From Epichloe hybrida (Eukaryota; Ascomycota; Sordariomycetes; Hypocreales; Clavicipitaceae): a stretch of 64,000 bases of DNA. Positions 21,377-30,885 of this stretch are shown piece after piece (the first letter of the stretch is position 1; every line of letters begins with the position of its first letter). The position numbers were made by a program, and so were the translations under genes. The notes under the pieces were generated by a model. The model searched no databases and was not told the origin of the DNA. It was given only the letters and a program-made list of their open reading frames with translations. The stretch covers positions 1,488,001-1,552,000 of the forward strand of contig JAFEKR010000011.1 of the NCBI GenBank assembly GCA_019022495.1, read 5' to 3'.

Positions 21377-23122
21377 ATGGCGAATAACGTGGATGCGTGG
21401 ACTTCGGACCCAGAAGCAGAAGGCTCCGAAAATGATCTCTCTTCGTATGCTGGATCCGAAGATGTGATTGCCAACAAAAAAACAGCTGGCATGTTCGACA
21501 AGGATTCCGACGAAGAAGAGCTCGAGCGACTGGTCCTAGGCAACAAGGCTGGCTTCAGAGAAAGCCTATTCAAGAATGGAGTCTTTGCCGAGGGCGATGA
21601 TGGTGATGACACGCAAATGGGCGACGCGGATGCCGGAGACATGGAGGATGTGGATGATGCCGATTTATTCGTTCTCGACACCGGCGCCGGTGGTGGCGTG
21701 ACGAAAGCTGCGACGACTTTGCCAAAGACGGAGCAAGGTGGTGCACCAGCCTGGGAAGACAGCGACGACGACCGTCTGGTAGTGTCACTCTCGTCGAATT
21801 CGAAGTTGCGGAGACTCAGGACAACACAGGAAGACGATGTCATCAGTGGCGCCGAGTACTCGAGGAGGCTGCGACAGCAGTACCTGCGAGTGAATCCCGC
21901 GCCGGCGTGGGCAAAGGAGGCCAACGATCGCCCCGTCAAGAGGAGAAGACGCTCATCGGCTAGCTCGGGGTCATCAGGCTCTGGATCCGACGGGGAAACT
22001 TCCGCGCAGCCTTTGGAAGAATTCCTACGCGACGTCAAGCAGTTGGCCGGACTAGGGGGCTCCAAGAAGCACAAGCTACGACCCGAGGTCATTGACATCC
22101 AAAGAACAAGAGATGTCTCGGGCAAACACAAAATGCCCGTGGAGTGTCTGTCGTTTCACCCCGAATACCCCGTTCTTCTGTCTGCCAGCACAGCATCTAT
22201 CCTCTACCTGCACCATATCGCGCCCGAAGCTCAACCCACTCCCAACCCTCAGCTCACGTCTGTCCAAGTCAAACAAGTTGACGTGCGACAGGCCCAGTTC
22301 TTGTACCCCGAAGGCGACAAAATTTTCTTCGCTGGCCGAAGAAAGTACTTTCACCACTGGGACCTGCCGTCGGGCATTGTACAAAAGACGACGCACATCA
22401 ATGGTCATCGGCTCGAGCACAAGTCAATGGAGCACTTCAAATTGAGTCCATGCGGCCGATACATGGGAATCATTGCCTCGTCACGGAAAGGAGGTGGTGT
22501 CATCAACGTTCTGAACGTGGCATCAATGCAGTGGATTGCGGCAGCCAGGTTGTCGAGTCGGCATGGCATTGCTGATTTCGCATGGTGGAAGACAGGAAAT
22601 GGCATGACGATACTGGGGAAAGACGGCCAAGTGGGCGAGTACAGCATGGAATCGAGGACATTTGTCGGTGTCTGGCACGATGATGGCTGTGTTGGAGGCA
22701 TTGTCGTCGCTTGTGGCGGTCACAACGGCCCTGCTGCTCTCGGTGAAGACCGTTGGGTAGCGGTGGGCTCCAACAGCGGCATCACAAACATCTACGACAG
22801 AAGTACCCTCATCGAAGCTCAAACGAGCGAGGACCTTGTCATCAAGGAGCGGCCTACTCCGACTCGAACCTTTGAGCAGCTCATTACACCCATCACTGTC
22901 GTCACCTTCACACCGGACGGTCAGCTACTGGCGTTTGGCAGCCGCGAAAAGAAGGATGCCCTGCGACTAGTGCACTTGCCCAGCTGCACTGTCTATAGAA
23001 ACTGGCCGACGGAGCAGACGCCCCTAGGAAGAGTTACCTCTGTGGCGTTTGGACGACTGAGTGACCTCTTGGCTGTTGGAAACGACGCGGGAAAGATAAG
23101 ATTATGGCACATTAGGAGCTAG
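21377..23122 (+). CDS. utp18: U3 snoRNP/SSU processome protein Utp18 (WD40)
   Basis: A single exon of 581 residues from the first in-frame ATG; the frame is open further upstream but has no ATG there. Residues 1-200 are acidic with 'DSDEEELERLVLG' and a basic, nuclear-localisation-like 'RPVKRRRRSS' near 187-196. WD40 repeats fill about 240-581. Diagnostic Utp18 stretches include 'IFFAGRRKYFHHWDLPSG', 'MEHFKLSPCGRYMGIIAS' and the end 'LLAVGNDAGKIRLWHI'. Utp18 belongs to the UTP-B subcomplex of the small-subunit processome and is needed for early cleavages of pre-18S rRNA in the nucleolus; in yeast it also recruits the exosome cofactor Mtr4. Length fits fungal orthologues. No introns. Confidence 0.95.
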   Translation: MANNVDAWTSDPEAEGSENDLSSYAGSEDVIANKKTAGMFDKDSDEEELERLVLGNKAGFRESLFKNGVFAEGDDGDDTQMGDADAGDMEDVDDADLFVLDTGAGGGVTKAATTLPKTEQGGAPAWEDSDDDRLVVSLSSNSKLRRLRTTQEDDVISGAEYSRRLRQQYLRVNPAPAWAKEANDRPVKRRRRSSASSGSSGSGSDGETSAQPLEEFLRDVKQLAGLGGSKKHKLRPEVIDIQRTRDVSGKHKMPVECLSFHPEYPVLLSASTASILYLHHIAPEAQPTPNPQLTSVQVKQVDVRQAQFLYPEGDKIFFAGRRKYFHHWDLPSGIVQKTTHINGHRLEHKSMEHFKLSPCGRYMGIIASSRKGGGVINVLNVASMQWIAAARLSSRHGIADFAWWKTGNGMTILGKDGQVGEYSMESRTFVGVWHDDGCVGGIVVACGGHNGPAALGEDRWVAVGSNSGITNIYDRSTLIEAQTSEDLVIKERPTPTRTFEQLITPITVVTFTPDGQLLAFGSREKKDALRLVHLPSCTVYRNWPTEQTPLGRVTSVAFGRLSDLLAVGNDAGKIRLWHIRS

Positions 23123-23338
23123 GGTTTTGCTGTAAAGAACTAAAACATTTCGTCAACATGACCCATCTAACGAAGGAGAAAAAACAATTTCATCATCATC
23201 GCCGACGTCAAAGATTAACCAGAACGTGACCACGGAGTGCGAAACAAGTTTACAGGCAGGAAACTAGCCAAAAAAAAAAAGAAAGAAAGAAATTACAGCG
23301 ACTTGAACCGGCAATCATTCAAAGCGATCAGCCCATAG

Positions 23339-23632
23339 CTACACGCAATCCCAGCAATCATATCCCCTCCAGTGCGGCGTGTTGCACACCTCCCCCTTTC
23401 CACGACACAGCTGCGCAATGCGCGACTGCGACACGTCGGTATGGCAAAAGAAGAGTCCGGAACCGTTGTCGCCCCAGGCCTTGGCCCCGACCTGATCATA
23501 GACGCATTGGGTCTGGCCGTTGTCGTATTGGCCAAACGTGATGCATTGGCAGCACCGCGTGTCCTTGCACTCTAGAGCTAGAGCGGTGGTTGCGAAGCAC
23601 AGCAGAGAGAGAGAGAGGCTGCCGAGATGCAT
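23339..23632 (-). CDS. Small secreted cysteine-rich protein
   Basis: A single-exon frame of 97 residues on the minus strand. Residues 1-20 (MHLGSLSLSLLCFATTALAL) are a signal peptide. The mature 77 residues carry nine or ten cysteines, including 'CKDTRCCQC' at the start and 'DCWDC' near the end. That suggests four or five disulphides, as in apoplastic effectors or antimicrobial-type proteins. I do not recognise the family. It lies tail-to-tail with UTP18 (216 bp) and about 650 bp from the SLD5 stop. Having no intron, the gene is easy to mis-call as noise, but signal peptide and cysteine density argue that it is real. Confidence 0.72.
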   Translation of the reverse strand: MHLGSLSLSLLCFATTALALECKDTRCCQCITFGQYDNGQTQCVYDQVGAKAWGDNGSGLFFCHTDVSQSRIAQLCRGKGEVCNTPHWRGYDCWDCV

Positions 23633-24284
23633 CGTGGGGGATCTGGAGAATGCGAAGTTGTGTGGTTGCTTTGATGTGAGCTCTGAGAGAGAGAAGAGAA
23701 GCGGGGGGTGTACGCCGCTCAGAATACAATGACTGCTTGGGTTTTTCGTTCTGGAGTGAATTGATTCGGAAATAATGCTCAGTTGGGATTCGTCTTGGAA
23801 TTATGTGTCCGCGAGCCAAAACAGACTGTCCTACTTATACACTGTCGTATCGGTGAGGGGAGGGCGCAATCATCGGGCTGGTGGCCCGAGTTGCCCTCTT
23901 GTCCGCGATGCACCGCGATGCTGAACAAGGACGTGGCATATTGTTCTCATTGTTCTTGCGCACCGTCCTGGCTGGCGGACGGGGGAGGGGACCTTTCGTT
24001 GGACCGCTCGGGGGCAAAAGGTAAACATGTTCCTTGTGATGGTCTGAGCCTATGCGCTCGTTTCAACCGTCGTCCGTAACTTCGTCGAAAACTTCCCTGC
24101 AGTCGCAATGGGCTTGTGTAATTTCCAGACAATATTACCTGCAATCGCTCTTTTGTCCCCGCCACCCCCGACATGGTACACTCGGTCATCTTTTTTTCCC
24201 TTCGATAACGGACCTCTGGTCGCATCATGATCCGTAGTGGACTCTTTCCCTTGGTTTAAAAACACAGCTGAGCCGTGACATCAA
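23633..24284. other. Intergenic region upstream of the small secreted protein
   Basis: No gene seen. GA-rich purine runs at 23605-23700 lie in the likely leader of the secreted-protein gene on the minus strand. Confidence 0.4.
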
Positions 24285-25132
24285 TCACACCAACTCGGCA
24301 TCTCCATCTTGCACCAACATCTTGGCACTCGACCACCGCAGGATCAACACGTCCCCTTGCTCAGCCGGCAGCGTGACATCCGCGTCAGTCCCTCGCCCGT
24401 GGACGTCCTTGTCCGTGAGCATGCGGATGAAGACGGCCGTGTCCAGGTCGGGCGAATCAATCATGGTGATGTTGCCCGCTGTGTCGTTCAGGTTCTGGAG
24501 CTGTTGGGGGAAGGAGCCCAGGAAGGAGGAAAGATAGTGGTTGTGAAGAAGGGCCTGGTGCCGTGTCGCGTAGGCGAGCTCGGTTGGGGACAGTCTATCT
24601 CGTAGGTCTTGGGTCGAAAGGTAGTGTAGTGTGTGTTTGTCAATCTGCGATGCAGCTCAGTTGTTGAACGAAGCAAAAAAAGAAAAAAAAAAAAGTTGCG
24701 CCCTTCACCCCCCCCCCCCCTTCAGCATTCACCAACAGATGACGCACCTTGGCGATCCGCACTCTCAAGTAGCTTCTCACTAAGAACTTGTATCTTTCCA
24801 GCTCGGTCTGTATGACGATGAGGGAAAAGTTGGTCTTGGGGTCCATGTCACCTGTCAAGTCTTCGACTTTTTCAATCTGCGCTTTGATGCGGTCGCTTAC
24901 GCGCTCCAAGAGGCCGTCTGAGAGCCATCTTCCACTGAGGTGTTAGCTTGGACGCTGGCTCGGGATGTGAATCCAGCAGCGGAGGGCAGCAACAATTCGG
25001 GACTCACTCTAATAGTTCCGGGGCTGACCGTTCTGCCACCCATCGACGCGTCAGGGCTTGGAGATCGCGTGTGCTATGGGGGATGGAACGAGACGAGGGG
25101 TCGACTTCACGGAGGATGTCATCGATGTCCAT
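24285..25132 (-). CDS. sld5: GINS complex subunit Sld5
   Basis: Three minus-strand exons (25132-25008, 24928-24748, 24644-24285) give 221 residues, the usual Sld5 size. The start '[12 protein letters not shown]' is typical. The A-domain is recognised by '[19 protein letters not shown]' and '[20 protein letters not shown]'. The C-terminal B-domain ends '[20 protein letters not shown]'. GINS (Sld5, Psf1-3) joins Cdc45 and Mcm2-7 to form the replicative helicase. The first acceptor is ambiguous. I prefer AAG (exon from 24928), because the upstream CAG lies only about 8 bases after the CTAAC branch A; using that CAG would add two residues (223). Intron 2 contains C- and T-runs. The gene diverges from the hydroxyacid oxidase gene with 516 bp between starts. 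Confidence 0.92.
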
Positions 25133-25648
25133 GCTTCATATGAGTCGATGGCGTTAGGACATGAGTTTTTTAGCATGAGGTGAGGTGAGGCGTCGTGAGA
25201 CGAGGTGAGGTGTGGTGAGGTGAGGAGGCTGCCCACGCGACCGAGCCACTTGACGCGTTTATTTGGAGGGATCAATGGCAGTGGGGAAGCAAATCTCTGT
25301 TGTGGATGTGAGTACATAGATATAGATATGAAAACGGTCCTGGCTTCTAATTATCAACTTGTGCGCAACTTTAAAGCCACCTTGGCCCAGTTCCAAATTA
25401 CCAAATTCCTTGAAGTTTGTCACGGCCATGTGCAAACCGGCGGGAAAGAGCAACTGCCGCCATCCTGCCTGAAGCCCCGTGCCGAGGCTCATCCGACGTT
25501 GCATGCTTCTGCCTCTTTACGAGTTCAGCCATCAACCTGATGCCATCCCGCCCTCAGTGTCGATGTTTCCGTTCGCCAGTCTCCTTTCTCAACGTCTCAA
25601 TTGGGCCATTCATCGCTCTCCGCCATCCGCCATCCGCCATCCGACATA
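25133..25648. other. Divergent promoter region with GTGAG repeats
   Basis: It lies between the SLD5 and 2-hydroxyacid oxidase starts. GAGGTGAGGTGAG-type repeats occupy about 25173-25232. CCGCCATC is repeated just before the oxidase start. Confidence 0.5.
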
Positions 25649-26959
25649 ATGTCCGACAACGCCGACGACGAGCGCGTGCCCTATGCGCAATACATCAAGT
25701 CCATTCTTGAGAAGGGCATCCTCATGGGCGCCCCTCCCATTGTCACCACCAATCCCAACAGCCTCGAGGAACAGGCCAAAAAGGTCATGCCCAGGAAAGG
25801 ATGGGAGTACATCAAGGGCGGGGCCGGCGAGTCGTCCACCATGGATGCGAACAGACTGGCGTTTCGGCAGTGGAAGATTGTGCCTCGCGTGCTCACGCCG
25901 ACGACGCCACGCGATCTCAGCACCAGTTTGTTTGGAGAAAAGTATGGTACGTGCTAGCGACAATGGCGAAAATGCACACTGCACGAGACGCAGAACCGGC
26001 AATGCTGATAATACTCGCCAGATACGCCCGTCTTGATGGCCCCCATAGGCGTGCAATCATGGTTTCACCCTGACAAGGAAGTTGGCACGGCAACCGCGTG
26101 TGCGAACCTGCGCGTGCCTTACACTCTCAGCACTGCTGCCTCGACCAGCATTGAGGAATTGGTGAAAAAGGTACCCCAGGGCCCGAAATGGTTCCAGTTG
26201 TACTGGCCTCTTGACGAGGAAATCACTGCTTCTATCCTCACCCGCGCGAAATCCAATGGTTTCAAGGTCCTCGTCGTCACGCTCGATACCTGGACTCTGG
26301 CATGGAGGCCATATGACTTGGACCCAGCATCGGTGCCTTTTTTCGTTGGGGAGGGCGATGATGTTGGTTTCAACGATCCGGTGTTCAGGCGCAAGTTTTC
26401 CGAGAGGACTGACGGGAAAACACCTGAAGAGAGTCTTGTTCAGGCGGGCACGTACTGGTGTAGCGAGGTGTTTCCCGGCGTGAGCCGCAGCTGGGAGGAT
26501 TTGAAGATTCTGAAAAGGTACTGGGATGGGCCAATGGTTCTGAAAGGGGTCTTGAGCGTCGACGATGCAAAGCTGGCTGTGAAGCATGGTATGGATGGCA
26601 TCATTGTCAGCACGCATGGCGGGAGGCAGTTGGATGGCGCAATCGGAACGCTGGATGCTCTGCCCGAGATTGCGGACGCCGTCGGGACCAGCATCACTGT
26701 CTTGGTTGATTCCGGCATCCGGACAGGAGCTGACATCCTCAAAGCCATTGCCCTGGGCGCCAAGGGGGTGTTCCTGGGTCGTCCCGTGGTATATGGGCTG
26801 GGGATTAATGGACGGGCTGGCGCCGAGGCTGTTATTGCTGGCCTTTTGGCCGACTTTGATCTCACAATGGGATTTGCTGGGGCCAAGACTATCCAAGATA
26901 TCAAACCGTCGTTGTTGGCCAAGGTATCACACCCAGGAGACTTCAAAGCCAATCTGTAA
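25649..26959 (+). CDS. FMN-dependent 2-hydroxyacid oxidase / lactate 2-monooxygenase-like
   Basis: Exons 25649-25946 and 26022-26959 give 411 residues. The family fold is clear: 'GWEYIKGGAGESSTM' near the start, 'PVLMAPIGVQSWFHPDKE', 'WFQLYWPLDEE', 'VLVDSGIRTGADILKAIALGAKGVFLGRP' at the FMN phosphate site, and the catalytic His298 with Arg301. The usual active-site stretch SNHGGRQ reads STHGGRQ here, a Thr for the highly conserved Asn. Enzymes of this family oxidise L-lactate or similar 2-hydroxyacids; lactate 2-monooxygenases release acetate and CO2. The long insert around 'PFFVGEGDDVGFNDPVF' is of the lactate-monooxygenase kind. No targeting signal is seen, so cytosolic or peroxisomal is open. 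The ATG at 25649 was chosen because upstream sequence is repeat-like. Confidence 0.9.
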
Positions 26960-27061
26960 GAAATACTTGCATGATACTACATGCTGTCCTGACCCAAACG
27001 TTCTGAACATGAACATCGGGTAGCTGTGGTGCTCCATGGGCCTCGCTAGAAGACATCTTAT

Positions 27062-27844
27062 CTACTGAATCTTTTTCGATGGTTTATGTGCCTCTCGTCG
27101 AACCCGGTCATTTCCGTTCACAAGACCATGAGTCCATTTCAGCAGACCAGAGAGCAACGTCACCAGGCAGGCCGACAATGCAAAGAGCAAAGCACGCTGG
27201 GTGGTATTCAGAAGCCCAAATATGGGATAAGGGTACCTGGCAATTCACGTTGGCGTCATTGCACACAATGTGCCCGAAGGTGCCCTGCTTGAATGTCTTT
27301 TTTGAACTGCTTACCAGCCGTTTTTGCTAAAGCAAACCTCAACCCAGCACCAATAGGCAAAGGCAAACACCGCACTCAGCGACATCATGCCATACGCCGA
27401 GACCGTCCATGGCGGGCTAAACAGGATGAAATCCAGAGTCAGGAACGCCGCGGGGGCCAAGTGAAAGCCGGCATCTGCCCAGATGTCGATTTCGTAGCCA
27501 GGCGGGACGATGAGGCTCGTGTCAATGACGCATATTCCCCAGTATAAAGTCGATATGAGGACCTCAAGGGGGGTAACGGCAATTGAAATAAGACTCTTCA
27601 ACCGAAACAGTGTCATGCCCCCAGATACGTCGGCAATGGCGGCTAGAACGAACACTGATAGTGAGAGGGCGAGACCGATGATGGTCAAGAACTGAAGGTA
27701 CCATCCGTGCGCCTGGGCAAAAGGTGTATCCCAAATGAATAGACTGTGGAAGCTTTTGCCCAGAGTCGCAACTCCTAGTAAATGGAGGAGCAGAGAGGCC
27801 GAGGGGGACGGGGAAGCTAAACGCTGAAGATGATGCCGAGGCAT
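27062..27844 (-). CDS. FAR-17a/AIG1-like membrane protein
   Basis: Two minus-strand exons (27844-27315, 27236-27062) give 234 residues; the intron has GTAAGC and CAG ends. The second exon continues 'NGW' as 'YPYPIFGLLNTTQRALLF', which restores the family C-terminus that a simple ORF reading cuts off. Five or six hydrophobic helices are visible. The two residues known to be catalytic in human AIG1, a Thr and a His, have counterparts here: Thr54 in 'LQFLTIIG' and His128 in 'DAGFHLAPA'. AIG1 and ADTRP hydrolyse fatty-acid esters of hydroxy fatty acids in membranes, so a lipid-hydrolase role is plausible but inferred. It is convergent with the hydroxyacid oxidase gene, with only about 100 bp between stops. 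Confidence 0.85.
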
Positions 27845-28296
27845 TGTTCACGTCGACGAATCAGAGAAGACTACTAGGTTTTAAGAAAAATAACAGTAAA
27901 ATACAGAGGGGATTCGCAATGCGGAAAATGCGGGAAATGGTACAAAAAAGGGCTCAGGTTTCGCCACGTTGCTGAGATTTGTTGTTGTAGTATCTGGAGG
28001 TAGAGCGGCCGGCGATGTCGGGATGGATCCGAGCTGGCGGAGCCTCACAAAGAGTACATAAGAGTTACAATGGATGAGCGTCGGTTTGATAGTGGGGCTT
28101 TGGGCGGGTGTTCCTGCCAAGTCGCTGGACTGCAATTGATCACCGCCTTCCTCCGATTGCTTCAGCCCGCGCCCGTCGACTTCAGCCCGCGTCCGTCACA
28201 GAGCGCCCGTCACAGAACAGCGACAAGCACTCCGCGCCGTCTTGCTTCTGCTGCAGCTCGGATCGTCCAACTCCCCACAGCCTCCGTCATCTACAA
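27845..28296. other. Divergent promoter region, AIG1-like and PPWD1 genes
   Basis: No gene seen. About 450 bp lie between the two divergent starts. GCCCGCGTCCGTC-like repeats lie at 28165-28215 in the PPWD1 leader. Confidence 0.4.
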
Positions 28297-30304
28297 ATGG
28301 CTGACGCCGCTACTACCGACGATGACAACCGCTCACAGAAGCGCAGCCATGCCGACTTCGCAGAGCAGGATGGCTCAGGCAAGACTCTCTGGTCTCCCAA
28401 GGCATCGTGCCAATGCTCGGCTAACATGATGCTAGATTCCTCTTCCGACGATGATATGGGCCCCCAGCTCCCATCCGAGACGCCCAAGAAAAAACGTCGC
28501 ATCCTTCCCTACGAAAGGCTCTACGTTGCAGCCCTGCCAAAGTCGGCTCGCTACTCCAAGTCACTGATGCACAAAGATCAACTGCTCTTTGTGACATGGA
28601 CGCCGTTGACCGAGTTCCTCATAACGGCCTCTGTTGATGGTGTCGTCAAGTTTTGGAAGAAGATTGGGCAGGGCATCGAGTTTGTCAAGGAATTCAAGGC
28701 ACATGGCGGCGAGATCAAGTCCGTATCGGTAAGCAGTGACGGCCGAAGTTTCGCAACCGCCGGAATCGACGAGTCGGTCAAAATCTTCGACGTGATTACG
28801 TTCGATTTGCTGTCCATGCTTGCTCTAAGCTACGTTCCCAAATGCGTCTGCTGGGTGCACCAGAAAGGTGCCTCGTTCCCACTTCTAGCTGTGTCTGAGG
28901 AGTCGAAACCCTCGATACACGTATACGATGGCCGCGGCGAGAAGGAAGTTCCCATACACACAATCAAAGGTCTACATAGATTCCCGGTGCATCTCATGGC
29001 ATTCAACAATACATACGACTGTGTTGTCTCGGCAGACGAGAGTGGCATGGTGGAGTACTGGCGGCCGGATGGGAGTGGCGAGAAGCCTGACAGCGTATTC
29101 GAATACAAGAGCTCAACCAACCTGTTCGACTTCAAAAAGTCCAAATCAATACCGACTTGCTTAACTGTCTCTCCCAGCGGCAAAAGCTTCGCAGCATTTT
29201 CCTTTCCAGATCGAAAAATTCGCATCTTCGACTTCGAATCTGGTAAGCTCCACCGCACCTATGACGAGTCTCTCCAAGCCATCGAAGACATGCAGCAGGC
29301 TGGCACGGCTTCTCACAAATTAGATGGCGTCGAGTTTGGAAGGAAACTCGCACAGGAGCGGGAAGTGGATTCGCAAATGCTGCGTCACAAATCAAACATT
29401 ATTTTTGACGAATCGGGCCATTTCATCGTTTACGGGTCCATGCTGGGCATCAAAGTGCTCAACACTTACACAAATCAAGTTGTCAAGGTTTATGGCAAGG
29501 ATGAGAGCTTCCGCGCTGTCAATCTTGGCTTGTACCAGGGTCAGCCGCAGAAAAAGGGCATTGTCTCGGTCGAGATGGGGGCATCGAGCAACCCGCTATT
29601 GCAAGAAGCGGAAACCCGGGACCCGATCCTCGTCGCGACTGGGGTCGGCAAAGCTCGCTTCTACATGTTTACCAATGACGACGGCATTTCCAAATCGACG
29701 CGCGACATCCAAAACGAGCGACCAACCACGTTGGATAACAAGAAGGAGGGCAATGCCAAGGCAACGGCGACAGGGAGTGCTGCAGTCCTCCATACCAATT
29801 ATGGTGACATCCACATACGCCTCTTTCCTGAAGCGGCACCGAACACGGTCGAAAATTTCGTCACGCATGCAAAGAACAACTATTACAACAACACCATTTT
29901 CCACCGGGTAATAAAAAAATTCATGATCCAGGGTGGCGATCCGCTGGGCGACGGCACGGGCGGCGAAAGCATCTGGGGCAGGGAGTTTGAAGACGAGTTT
30001 AGCAGCCTGAAGCACGACAAGCCGTTTACCGTAAGCATGGCCAACGCCGGGCCCAACACCAACGGGAGCCAGTTCTTCATCACCACAGAAAAAACGGTAA
30101 AGTGGTCACGCTACCATCCACCACCCCAGACTAAGACCCCTGTCAGTTTGTACTAACGATTGACAGCCCTGGCTGGATGGCAAGCATACCATCTTCGGAC
30201 GAGCGACTCAAGGCTTTGATGTCATTCAGAAAATTGAGAGCGTCAGGACGCACAAGGAGAAACCTGAAGAAGACATCAAAATCCTCAACATTGATATCAT
30301 GTAG
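28297..30304 (+). CDS. WD40-repeat peptidyl-prolyl isomerase (PPWD1-type cyclophilin)
   Basis: My model has three exons (28297-28378, 28436-30096, 30167-30304) and 626 residues. The 57 bp first intron is a GC-AG intron: AG/GCAAG donor, GCTAAC branch, CTAG acceptor. It has no stop and a length divisible by three, so a plain reading would keep 19 extra residues. Splicing restores '[16 protein letters not shown]'. WD40 repeats cover about 70-430 ('[20 protein letters not shown]', '[14 protein letters not shown]', '[13 protein letters not shown]'). A cyclophilin domain covers about 475-626 with '[16 protein letters not shown]', '[11 protein letters not shown]' and '[13 protein letters not shown]'. 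The catalytic Arg and the Trp that binds cyclosporin are present. PPWD1 is a nuclear isomerase of the late spliceosome, so a splicing role is likely. Confidence 0.93.
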
Positions 30305-30781
30305 ATGAGAATAACACACCGAAAAATCTTTGGAGCAACATGGCCTGTTCAACAAGCACCAAGAAATCTGGCTTCAGCCATCGGGTCCATCTAAAAGCTG
30401 TCGAACCCAGAGGCAAGCAAACTAGACGTATTGACGGAAGGGAAAGAAAAAAGCGAGATGCTAGAACGTGCATGAAGCTGACTGCGGGTCACGCAGTAGC
30501 GCGGCCGCGTCCACCCGAGCGATCGGTATTTCCTGATATGACCAACGCAACTGAAGCTATTGCGTGTGGTATATGAATCCATACCTCCCTCCGCGGGCCT
30601 GATGTTGTAACGTTTAGTCTACCCTCTTGTTAAAAGAAGAAGAAGACGTGAGCTAGCAGGGACTTATGTTGCCCTCCTCCTTCACCTCTGCCCTATTACG
30701 TCAAGCTTCATATTTCGTTCAGCCGCGCCTGCCGCTGTCAGTGGTTGACTCCCCGGCTTACCCCTTTGAACTGTGGTTGTA

Positions 30782-30814
<33 letters not shown>

Positions 30815-30885
30815 TCTTATATTACATTACAGCTGGGGTTTTCTCCAGTTCTGATTTTACTTGGACATGAAAGTGAACTCAAATC
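30305..30885. other. Intergenic region with GTTGTC hexamer repeat
   Basis: No gene seen. About six tandem GTTGTC/GTTGTA units lie at 30775-30813, shortly before the start of the Zn2Cys6 gene. Confidence 0.5.
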
